Position numbers and translations under genes: made by a program. DNA of 64,000 nucleotides from Burkholderiales bacterium (GTDB taxonomy: Bacteria > Pseudomonadota > Gammaproteobacteria > Burkholderiales > Methylophilaceae), in the NCBI GenBank assembly GCA_030831475.1, contig JAURKY010000001.1, positions 1 through 64,000 of the forward strand, given 5' to 3'. Numbering within the stretch: position 1 is the first letter of the stretch; each line of letters begins with the position of its first letter. The notes beneath the pieces are model-generated. The model did not search any database. It was not told the DNA's origin and worked only from the letters and a program-made list of their open reading frames with translations. Below, one piece after another: positions 57,219-64,000 of this stretch.

Positions 57219-58559
57219 ATGCATATTCATATTTTAGGTATTTGTGGTACGTTTATGGGCGGCATTGCAGCCATTGCAAAATCAAACGGCCATCGTGTCA
57301 CAGGCTGTGATCATAATGTTTACCCACCGATGTCAACGCAGTTAGAAAATCAAGGCATAGAAATTATCGAGGGTTTTGATCCTGATCAGATTAATTTAAA
57401 TCCTGATATTTTTATCATAGGTAATGTTGTCTCACGCGGTAACCCTCTAATGGAATTGATACTTGATAAAAATTTACCCTACCAATCTGGGCCTCAATGG
57501 CTTTATGAGAATATATTAAAAGATAAATGGGTTTTAGCTATCGCAGGCACGCATGGTAAAACTACCACCACATCCATGCTGTCTTGGATTTTAGATTACT
57601 GTAACTATGACCCTGGATTTTTGATTGGAGGTGTAGCTAATAACTTTAATCTGTCAGCAAGATCAAGCACATCAGATTTTTTTGTTATTGAAGCAGATGA
57701 ATACGACACAGCTTTTTTTGATAAGCGGTCAAAATTTATTCATTATCACCCAAGAACATTAATTTTAAATAATCTTGAGTTTGATCATGCAGATATTTTT
57801 CCATCCATACAGGAGATTGAAAATCAATTTCATCATTTAGTAAGAACAGTTCCATCGATGGGAAAAATTTTGATTAATAAGGAGAGCAATCATTTGTCAA
57901 ACGTAATATCTAGAGGCATATGGTCAGAGCAAGAATTTTTTGGTGATCAGGATGGATGGTTTTATGAAAAAAAAATAAATGAGATTTCGGTTTTTAAGAA
58001 TAAGAAGTTTTTGGGGAATCTTAAAGTAGAATTTTTTGGTCATCATAATTTTATGAATGCCCTAGCTGCAATAGCCGCAGCTGAACACGTAGGCATTAAA
58101 CCAAAAGATGCAATTGAGGCACTCTCAAGATTCAAAGGTGTAAAAAAACGCATGGAAAAATTAATTGAAATTAATGGGGTTAAAATTTTTGATGATTTTG
58201 CACATCATCCCACCGCTATTGAGGCCACCATTAATGCAGTCAAAGACACCATCTCAAAAGGCAGAGTAATTATTGCTTTTGAGCCAAGATCGAATACGAT
58301 GAAGCTAGGATCCATGAAAGATCAACTATCCAATTCTTTTAAAAATGCGGATCACATTTTTTGCTATGCCAGCAGGGAATTAAATTGGGATGCAAAAAAA
58401 GTTTTTAAACATAATCCTACAACATCTGTATACAATGACATTGATACTATGCTGATTGAATTAAAAAAAGCATTAAGAAAGGATGATTATTTAATCTTTA
58501 TGAGTAATGGTGGTTTTTTAGGAGCACAAAAAAAATTAATTGATTCTCTACAGTCATAA
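57219..58559 (+). CDS. mpl: UDP-MurNAc:L-Ala-gamma-D-Glu-meso-Dap ligase
   Basis: Mpl reattaches recycled murein tripeptide to UDP-MurNAc. The 446-residue Mur ligase begins HIHILGICGTFMGGIAAIA (distinguishing Mpl from MurC), with ATP-binding AIAGTHGKTTTTSML, EADEYDTAFFDKRSKF, LNNLEFDHADIF and FDDFAHHPTAIEAT. It is cytoplasmic. It lies 2 bases after metH and 7 bases before tonB, so the three genes are probably co-transcribed although their roles are unrelated. Confidence 0.94.
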   Translation: MHIHILGICGTFMGGIAAIAKSNGHRVTGCDHNVYPPMSTQLENQGIEIIEGFDPDQINLNPDIFIIGNVVSRGNPLMELILDKNLPYQSGPQWLYENILKDKWVLAIAGTHGKTTTTSMLSWILDYCNYDPGFLIGGVANNFNLSARSSTSDFFVIEADEYDTAFFDKRSKFIHYHPRTLILNNLEFDHADIFPSIQEIENQFHHLVRTVPSMGKILINKESNHLSNVISRGIWSEQEFFGDQDGWFYEKKINEISVFKNKKFLGNLKVEFFGHHNFMNALAAIAAAEHVGIKPKDAIEALSRFKGVKKRMEKLIEINGVKIFDDFAHHPTAIEATINAVKDTISKGRVIIAFEPRSNTMKLGSMKDQLSNSFKNADHIFCYASRELNWDAKKVFKHNPTTSVYNDIDTMLIELKKALRKDDYLIFMSNGGFLGAQKKLIDSLQS

Positions 58560-58566
58560 CATATCC

Positions 58567-59412
58567 ATGAAACATTCATCCAATCAAAATTTCTTTTTGA
58601 TTGCACTAGCGCTCTCAATCCTTCTCCATTTATTTTTTTTAAATAATTTAAAGTTTAATTTATTATCAGACGATCTTTTTGAGCAAAAATCTGATTTACA
58701 GATGACTATAATGAATATTTTATCTGACAATAAAAGCAAAGATATTGTCGAAGATATTAAAGAAGAGGAATTTATCCCCGATCCTGTTCCTATCAAAGAA
58801 CTTATTAGCAAAAAAGTTGAAAAAGTTATTGAGCCTAAAGTGATTCCGAAGGTTGTTGAAAAAAAAATAGAGGAAGATTTTAAAATTCAAGAACAAAATG
58901 TTTCTCAAGCTAATAATGATAAAGAAGCAACGACTGAAACCGATATTTCAGAAAAAATAAGTAAAGATGAGCCAAAAAAAATTAACCTTGATACTAGTCA
59001 ACTTCTCTCACAAATAAATTCACTTGATTTAAGTTCTAAAAAAGATAATCCAAGCGGCGTTAGAGTCAGACAGATTTCATCTAGAACAAAAGATTATGAA
59101 TACCGATCTTATTTTGAGGCATGGCGACAAAAGGTTGAGCGTATTGGAGCGCTGAATTATCCAAAAGAGGCGAAATTGGGAAATTTTGGTTCATTAAGAC
59201 TGACTGTTTCGATAAATCAAGATGGAGACATTAATGACATTGTTGTTGAAAAAAGCTCTGGCTCGAAAGCATTGGATGAAGCTGCTATAAGAATCGTTAG
59301 ACTTGGTGAGCCCTATGCATCTTTTTCAGATCGAATGCGACATGAGGTTGATATTCTTAATATCACAAGAACTTGGAAGTTTACTGAGTCAAATCAATTA
59401 TTATCGAATTAG
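58567..59412 (+). CDS. tonB: TonB family energy transducer
   Basis: The 281-residue protein has an N-terminal signal anchor (FFLIALALSILLHLFFLNNL), a long Lys/Glu-rich periplasmic linker with VEKVIEPKVIPKVVEKKIEED, and a C-terminal TonB domain (about 190-275: YPKEAKLGNFGSLRLTVSINQDGDINDIVVEKSSGSKALDEAAIRIV). It would pass proton-motive force to outer membrane receptors or act in another envelope role. No exbBD or receptor is adjacent. ATG 58567 gives the proper signal; the track start adds nine residues from mpl. Confidence 0.87.
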   Translation: MKHSSNQNFFLIALALSILLHLFFLNNLKFNLLSDDLFEQKSDLQMTIMNILSDNKSKDIVEDIKEEEFIPDPVPIKELISKKVEKVIEPKVIPKVVEKKIEEDFKIQEQNVSQANNDKEATTETDISEKISKDEPKKINLDTSQLLSQINSLDLSSKKDNPSGVRVRQISSRTKDYEYRSYFEAWRQKVERIGALNYPKEAKLGNFGSLRLTVSINQDGDINDIVVEKSSGSKALDEAAIRIVRLGEPYASFSDRMRHEVDILNITRTWKFTESNQLLSN

Positions 59413-59721
59413 ATGAATTATTACGAACATCATATTTTCTTTTGTTTAAATATCCGAGAGGATGGAGAGCAATGTTGCACTCAAATGGGTTCTGAAAAAT
59501 TATTTAATTATATGAAAACTAAAATCAAATTTTTAGATATACGCGGCAAAGGGATGGTTAGGGTTAATCGAGGCGGCTGCTTTGATCGTTGTAGCGAGGG
59601 CCCACTATTAGTTATTTATCCTCAAGGAATTTGGTATCGATTCATTGATGAAAAAGATATTGATGAAATTATCGAAAGCCATATTCTTGAAGGCAAACCC
59701 GTTGAGAGACTTTTAGTCTAG
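59413..59721 (+). CDS. Thioredoxin-like [2Fe-2S] ferredoxin
   Basis: The 102-residue protein matches thioredoxin-fold ferredoxins: a first cysteine group (CLNIREDGEQCC) and a second (GGCFDRCSEGPLLVIYP) that together bind one 2Fe-2S cluster. It carries electrons in the cytoplasm; the partner is not known. Its ATG follows the tonB stop directly. The end overlaps the convergent HIT gene by 9 bases. Confidence 0.9.
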   Translation: MNYYEHHIFFCLNIREDGEQCCTQMGSEKLFNYMKTKIKFLDIRGKGMVRVNRGGCFDRCSEGPLLVIYPQGIWYRFIDEKDIDEIIESHILEGKPVERLLV

Positions 59722-60123
59722 GTATGACTTACATTTATTTATAAAGCTTTCTTCTTCATTTGTATTAAATTCTTTTAAAGGCGCTCTTAATGCCTCACCC
59801 CAAATTGAATTTGGAAAATGACTGTCGTTCCTATATCTTGGGATAATATGCCAATGAAGATGTGGGGTCATGTTACCAAGAGATGCAATATTTATTTTAT
59901 CTGGATTTAATAGATCTCTAAGTACCTTTTCAGTTTGAACAATTTTTTTTATTAAATCGATTTGAGTTTGATCCTCCAAGTCTGAGAGCTCTTTGATATG
60001 TTCAATGGTTTCAAGCCGACAATAACCTGGAAATTTTTGATCATTAATCAGTACCAGCCTAAATAAATTATTTTCCCAAATAATGGGGTAATTTATTTTT
60101 TTACATAAAGGGCAATTGGCCAA
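59713..60123 (-). CDS. HIT family protein
   Basis: The 136-residue protein has CPLCKK near the start (possible zinc knuckle) and the histidine triad HLHWHIIPR at about 89-97, the catalytic signature of nucleotide hydrolases/transferases of the HIT superfamily. The substrate is likely a nucleotide phosphoramidate or dinucleoside polyphosphate. It lies 2 bases after nadA in the minus-strand run of lysA-ispH-nudB-nadA. Confidence 0.88.
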   Translation of the reverse strand: MANCPLCKKINYPIIWENNLFRLVLINDQKFPGYCRLETIEHIKELSDLEDQTQIDLIKKIVQTEKVLRDLLNPDKINIASLGNMTPHLHWHIIPRYRNDSHFPNSIWGEALRAPLKEFNTNEEESFINKCKSYLD

Positions 60124-60125
60124 GG

Positions 60126-61223
60126 CTAATTAACTTGTAGCATTCGATCCAGAGAAAGTCGTGCTAGATCAGCTTCTTTTTTGGGAACTTCAATAATATT
60201 AACGGGTTTATCGTTAAGGATATTTTCAAGCGTCCAGGCAAGGTGCTGCGGATCAATTCTAGCCATGGTTGAACACTCACAAACAATGTGAGACATAAAT
60301 TTTACTAATTTGCCCTCAGCTTTCATTTCATCAGCTAGTCGATTCACGAGATTAAGCTCAGTACCAACCAGCCATTGTGTATTAGGTTTAGCTTCCTTAA
60401 TTGTGTTTAGGATATATTCAGTTGACCCAACAAAATCTGAGTTTTCACATACCTCGAAGGGCGATTCAGGATGAGAAATAACCTTACCATCGGGGTATTT
60501 ATCTCTAAAAATTTTTATATGTTCAGGCCTAAACATTTGATGGACTGCACAGTGGCCCTTCCAAAGAAGAACTTTGGCTTTGCTAATCGTTTTTTCATCA
60601 AGACCACCTAAGGGCAAATCTGGGTCCCAAATAGGCATTTCATCAAGAGAGATACCTGCCTGGTAACCTGTCCATCGACCTAAATGTTGATCGGGAAAAA
60701 AAAGAACCTTTTCTTTTTGCTGAAGGGCCCAATTTAATATTTTAGGCGCATTGGTTGATGTACAGACGATACCCCCATGTTCACCACAAAACGCTTTGAG
60801 ATCTGCTGCCGAATTAATATAGGTAATGGGTGTAATGGTTTGATTGAAATCAAGAACTTTAGATAATTCTCGATAGGTTCTTTCAACCTTAGCTAAATTA
60901 GCCATATCTGCCATAGAACATCCTGCGGATAAATCCGGTAAAACCGTAATTTGGTCTGGACGCGATAAGATATTAGCTACTTCGGCCATAAAATGGACGC
61001 CAAGAAAAACGATGTATTTAGCTTCGAGCTGATCGACGTATTTAGCTAATTTTAGTGAGTCTCCGGTGAGATCTGCATGCCGATAGACTGTTTCATTTTG
61101 ATAATGATGACCTAAAATAATTATTTTATTACCCAAAGCTTTTTTGGCTCTAAGGATTCGTTCTTGGCATTCCTCGTTTTTGAGGTCTTCAAAAGCATCA
61201 AACTTAATGGCTACGGTATTCAT
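60126..61223 (-). CDS. nadA: Quinolinate synthase
   Basis: NadA condenses iminoaspartate with dihydroxyacetone phosphate in NAD synthesis. The 365-residue protein has ILGHHYQNETVYRHADLTGDSLKLA, FLGVHFMAEVANILSRPDQITVLPD, SAGCSMADMA with a cluster Cys, GIVCTSTNAPKIL with another, and SHIVCECSTMARI with the third. nadB/nadC are not nearby. It lies 9 bases after nudB. Confidence 0.95.
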   Translation of the reverse strand: MNTVAIKFDAFEDLKNEECQERILRAKKALGNKIIILGHHYQNETVYRHADLTGDSLKLAKYVDQLEAKYIVFLGVHFMAEVANILSRPDQITVLPDLSAGCSMADMANLAKVERTYRELSKVLDFNQTITPITYINSAADLKAFCGEHGGIVCTSTNAPKILNWALQQKEKVLFFPDQHLGRWTGYQAGISLDEMPIWDPDLPLGGLDEKTISKAKVLLWKGHCAVHQMFRPEHIKIFRDKYPDGKVISHPESPFEVCENSDFVGSTEYILNTIKEAKPNTQWLVGTELNLVNRLADEMKAEGKLVKFMSHIVCECSTMARIDPQHLAWTLENILNDKPVNIIEVPKKEADLARLSLDRMLQVN

Positions 61224-61232
61224 AAAAGTATT

Positions 61233-61691
61233 TTAACAACCTATGTTTCGAAATATACAGAACTTTTCTATTGCAAGACGATTTGTCCAAGAAAAAACTA
61301 TTTTTTTTGCCTTGCTAGCTTCAGCCCAAACATGGTCTGTATGTTCTCTGGGCTCTAATTTTATATTGATATCACTTGGTACTTCAAGTCCAAAGATGTG
61401 TTCAGTATTATGCGTGATACCTGGAGCATAGCGATCCCTCCAATGACTGTATATTTCATATTCATTATTCATTTTCCAATCTTGTATATGAAAAATTTTT
61501 GTATTAATGCCTGTCTCCTCCTCAACTTCTCTTTTAGCAGCCTCATAGGGCGATTCATTTTCCTCAATACTACCTGTGACAGATTGCCAAAAATTTTCCC
61601 TATCTTTTCTTTTTAATAACAGACATTCATTTTTTTCATTGAAAATCACAACAAGAATTGAAATCGGTATTTTGTATTTTTTTACGTTCAA
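61233..61691 (-). CDS. nudB: NUDIX hydrolase, dihydroneopterin-triphosphate pyrophosphatase type
   Basis: The 152-residue protein has the NUDIX box GSIEENESPYEAAKREVEEETGI (G-x5-E-x7-REVxEExGI). Its length, the YKIPISILVVIFNE start and WRDRYAPGITHNTEH match NudB, which removes pyrophosphate from dihydroneopterin triphosphate in folate synthesis. It overlaps ispH by 4 bases. The family assignment is good; the specific substrate is inferred from similarity. Confidence 0.88.
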   Translation of the reverse strand: MNVKKYKIPISILVVIFNEKNECLLLKRKDRENFWQSVTGSIEENESPYEAAKREVEEETGINTKIFHIQDWKMNNEYEIYSHWRDRYAPGITHNTEHIFGLEVPSDINIKLEPREHTDHVWAEASKAKKIVFSWTNRLAIEKFCIFRNIGC

Positions 61692-62632
61692 AATTCTGGA
61701 AGTTTAAAAATGACATTTTCCCGAATGCCTTTGAGTTCATTTATTTGAGCTGGATAAGTTTTAGAAATTTTTGTAATAATTTGGTCTATTAGAATTTCTG
61801 GTGCAGAAGCACCTGCAGAAATACCGATATTTTTTTTATCCCTTAATAATTCAAAATCGATTTCATCAGGGTTATCGATCAGAAATGAATCAACATTATT
61901 TTGCTTAGCTATTTCAACTAAACGATTTGAGTTGGAACTATTTTTTGAGCCAACAATGATAATGAGATCATGATCTTGAATCATAAGTTTTATCGCATCT
62001 TGACGATTTTGCGTTGCATAGCAAATATCTGATCCATTGGGACCTTTAATATGAGGAAATTTTCTTTTTAGAGCATCTATAATTTCTTGAGTATCATCTA
62101 CTGATAAGGTTGTCTGACTGACATAGCTAATCTTTTCATCTTTATTAATATTTAATTGATCTATATCTTTTACAGTTTCAATGAGGTGAATACTGGCTTT
62201 GGGTGAGTTCTTTTCAATTTGGCCCATAGTTCCCTCAACCTCGGGATGACCTTGATGTCCAATCATAATGATGTGATAGTTCTCATCGTACATTTTGTTA
62301 ACCTCATTATGTACTTTTGTAACCAATGGACATGTGGCATCAATGGGAATTAAATTAAATTTTTTAGATTTCTCTCTAATTTTTTTAGATACACCATGCG
62401 CGCTATAAATGACATGGCTGCCTTCAGGAATTTCTTCAATCTCTTCTACAAAGATCGCACCCTTTTTTTTCAAATCATCAATCACATATTTGTTATGAAC
62501 TACTTCATGCCTCACGTAAATAGGGGCACCAAATTTTTCTAGAGCTTTTTCAACAATCATGATTGCTCGATCAACGCCAGCACAAAAACCCCTAGGGTTA
62601 GCTAGATTGATATTTATTATATTAGTTTTCAT
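61688..62632 (-). CDS. ispH: 4-hydroxy-3-methylbut-2-enyl diphosphate reductase
   Basis: IspH (LytB) makes IPP and DMAPP in the last step of the MEP pathway. The 314-residue protein has the three cluster cysteines in ANPRGFCAGVDRAI, DATCPLVTKVH and GSDICYATQNRQ, with the active-site SAHGVS and GHQGHPEVEGTMG. Length is normal. It overlaps nudB by 4 bases and lies 4 bases after lysA. Confidence 0.95.
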   Translation of the reverse strand: MKTNIININLANPRGFCAGVDRAIMIVEKALEKFGAPIYVRHEVVHNKYVIDDLKKKGAIFVEEIEEIPEGSHVIYSAHGVSKKIREKSKKFNLIPIDATCPLVTKVHNEVNKMYDENYHIIMIGHQGHPEVEGTMGQIEKNSPKASIHLIETVKDIDQLNINKDEKISYVSQTTLSVDDTQEIIDALKRKFPHIKGPNGSDICYATQNRQDAIKLMIQDHDLIIIVGSKNSSNSNRLVEIAKQNNVDSFLIDNPDEIDFELLRDKKNIGISAGASAPEILIDQIITKISKTYPAQINELKGIRENVIFKLPEF

Positions 62633-62636
62633 GAAA

Positions 62637-63896
62637 TTATTTTTGTGGGATCAACTTTTCATTGGCGATCAGTTGATCAAATGTTTCACGTGACTTGATT
62701 TCGTAAAAGTGTTCATCATCTACAATAACCTCACACGCTCTGGGACGTGAATTATAGTTTGAGCTCATACTCATGCCATAGGCTCCAGCATCAAGAACAG
62801 CTAGCATATCTCCTGTTTGAATAGATAATTTTCTATGTTTACCTAAGAAATCCCCTGTCTCACAAACGGGACCTACCACATCATAAGTGTCTTCATTTAT
62901 ATTATTATTTGGCGATAAATTAATAATTTCGTGATAGGCATCATAAAGAGAGGGTCGCATAAGATCATTCATCGCGGCATCCACAATAGCAAAATTTTTA
63001 GTTTCACCACTCTTGAGATATTCAATTTTAGTAACTAGGATACCTGCTTTTCCAACGATGACCCTTCCAGGTTCAAAGATAATTTGAATTTGGCGATTAC
63101 CTAAAACTGCCTTAATAGCTTTTGCGTAATCACTAAAACTAGGTGGATTATCATCCATATAATCAATCCCAATACCACCGCCAATATCAATGTGCTCTAA
63201 TTCAATACCTAATGAGTTTAATTGGTCATAGATATGAATGAGTTTTTTTAACGAATCAGTAAAAGGGGCTATTTCTATGATTTGCGAGCCAATATGGCAA
63301 TCAATTCCCTTTATTTGAATATGTGATAATTCTTTTGCTTGCCTGTATAACTCAATGGCTTCATTTTCAGCAACTCCAAATTTATTATCTTTCAATCCAG
63401 TGGATATATAAGGGTGCGTTTTAGCATCTACATTTGGATTTACTCTAATAGATATAGGTGCTTTTTTATCTAATTTTTGAGCAATGGATTGAATTTTTAA
63501 TAGCTCTTGTTGTGATTCAATATTAAAACTTAAAATCCCTTTCTCAATAGCAAGCTGAATTTCATCATGGGACTTTCCAATCCCAGAAAAAACTACTTTT
63601 TTTGGATCGCCCTTAGCCGCAATCACCCTTTTTAGTTCGCCCCCTGAGACGATATCGAAACCCAGACCTTGTTCAGCCATAAGATTTAAGATAGCGATAT
63701 TAGAATTGGCTTTTACTGCAAAACAGATTAGGGAATTTAATCCATCGAGAGATGAAGAAAAGTCTGAGATTTGGCTTAGGATCTGTTTTTTTGAATAAAT
63801 GTATAAAGGTGTTTTATATTTTGCAACGACATCTAGAAGCTTGGTATTCTCGATGTAAAAATCATCACTTTTTTTATGAATAATTGATGAGCTCAT
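62637..63896 (-). CDS. lysA: Diaminopimelate decarboxylase
   Basis: LysA converts meso-diaminopimelate to lysine. The 419-residue fold-type III PLP enzyme has CFAVKANSNIAIL with the PLP Lys, GFDIVSGGELKR, HIDIGGGIGIDY, IFEPGRVIVGKAG and VCETGDFLGKHR plus DAGAYGMSMSSNYNSRPR near the end. It starts the minus-strand run into ispH, and the lptM-like gene lies 6 bases upstream, the usual order in proteobacteria. Confidence 0.95.
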   Translation of the reverse strand: MSSSIIHKKSDDFYIENTKLLDVVAKYKTPLYIYSKKQILSQISDFSSSLDGLNSLICFAVKANSNIAILNLMAEQGLGFDIVSGGELKRVIAAKGDPKKVVFSGIGKSHDEIQLAIEKGILSFNIESQQELLKIQSIAQKLDKKAPISIRVNPNVDAKTHPYISTGLKDNKFGVAENEAIELYRQAKELSHIQIKGIDCHIGSQIIEIAPFTDSLKKLIHIYDQLNSLGIELEHIDIGGGIGIDYMDDNPPSFSDYAKAIKAVLGNRQIQIIFEPGRVIVGKAGILVTKIEYLKSGETKNFAIVDAAMNDLMRPSLYDAYHEIINLSPNNNINEDTYDVVGPVCETGDFLGKHRKLSIQTGDMLAVLDAGAYGMSMSSNYNSRPRACEVIVDDEHFYEIKSRETFDQLIANEKLIPQK

Positions 63897-63902
63897 TTTA
63901 TA

Positions 63903-64000
63903 TTAAGCAACCTTATTTTCTTGAGGAGTAAAATTATCTTCAAGCTTGCTGTCTTGAGGATATTTTTCCTCAGGTATGTATAAGGGTCCTTTGGTGCCAC
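63903..64000 (-). CDS. LptM-like small lipoprotein, C-terminal part
   Basis: The minus strand is open from the window edge to TAA at 63903-63905 and encodes GTKGPLYIPEEKYPQD followed by a short Glu/Asn tail. The G-x-K-G-P-L-Y-x-P motif right after the lipidated Cys is the mark of LptM (YifL-like) lipoproteins that help LptD assembly, and such genes usually precede lysA, as here. The cut codon ends in GT, consistent with TGT for that Cys. The start lies outside the window. Confidence 0.75.
   Translation of the reverse strand, partial: GTKGPLYIPEEKYPQDSKLEDNFTPQENKVA

Overview
The window is AT-rich, densely coded DNA of a free-living Gram-negative bacterium. Outer-membrane and LPS genes (waaA, a TolC-like channel, TonB, MltA, a partial LptM-like lipoprotein), a TorF-type porin with glnK-amtB, rubrerythrin with its Fe-S/DUF3501 partners, and a PQQ theme (a pqqA peptide gene and a lipoprotein PQQ-dehydrogenase) together suggest a streamlined methylotrophic betaproteobacterium, for example Methylophilaceae (OM43/Methylopumilus-like). 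This placement is inferred from gene content; no rRNA is present. I saw no insertion sequence, prophage, integrase or CRISPR array.

Layout. 1-3.3 kb: end of an unknown membrane protein, then a probable operon behind a Fur-box-like site: an ECF-type sigma factor (TTG start), a one-pass membrane protein with an anti-sigma-like topology and a Sel1 repeat, a secreted nine-repeat Sel1 protein, and a 42-residue membrane microprotein missing from the ORF track; a clear terminator closes it. 3.3-11.9 kb: LOG protein and nnrD, then a minus-strand block (exported peroxiredoxin, DUF3501, Fe-S oxidoreductase, rubrerythrin, SDR, DsbA, SPOR protein, argS). 11.9-24.2 kb: priA, tRNA-Gly(CCC), thiD, thiE, hemL, gltBD, hemE. 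24.2-26.7 kb: PAP2 phosphatase and glycosyltransferase behind a Pho-box-like repeat, meeting a PlsC acyltransferase. 26.7-33.3 kb: acetate-type symporter with DUF485, PQQ-dehydrogenase, radical SAM protein, b561-type cytochrome, exported metallo-beta-lactamase-fold protein, DoxX. 33.3-41.8 kb: mutY, exoD-like, uppP, thiC with a TPP riboswitch, pcm-like, tolC-like, isochorismatase-like, waaA. 41.8-50.1 kb: split B12-dependent ribonucleotide reductase behind an NrdR-like box, serine protease with TPR, lipoprotein, zinc-ribbon protein, dienelactone hydrolase, a small minus-strand ORF, thiS-thiG-apaG-mltA. 50.1-53.1 kb: an orphan pqqA, then amtB, glnK and the TorF porin (minus strand) behind a sigma-54 promoter. 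53.1-64 kb: ubiK, metH, mpl, tonB, ferredoxin, then minus-strand HIT, nadA, nudB, ispH, lysA and a partial lptM-like gene.

How it works together. Thiamine synthesis is spread over three loci (thiDE, thiC, thiSG); only thiC has a visible TPP riboswitch, with a hairpin that can hide its ribosome binding site. Nitrogen supply is linked from uptake (porin, AmtB, PII) to assimilation (GltBD). Two B12-dependent enzymes (NrdJ, MetH) imply a cobalamin need. Several regulatory sites could be read directly: Fur-like, Pho-like, NrdR-like and sigma-54 elements, the TPP riboswitch and four terminators. The least explained parts are the sigma/Sel1 operon and the possible phosphate-responsive lipid cluster.
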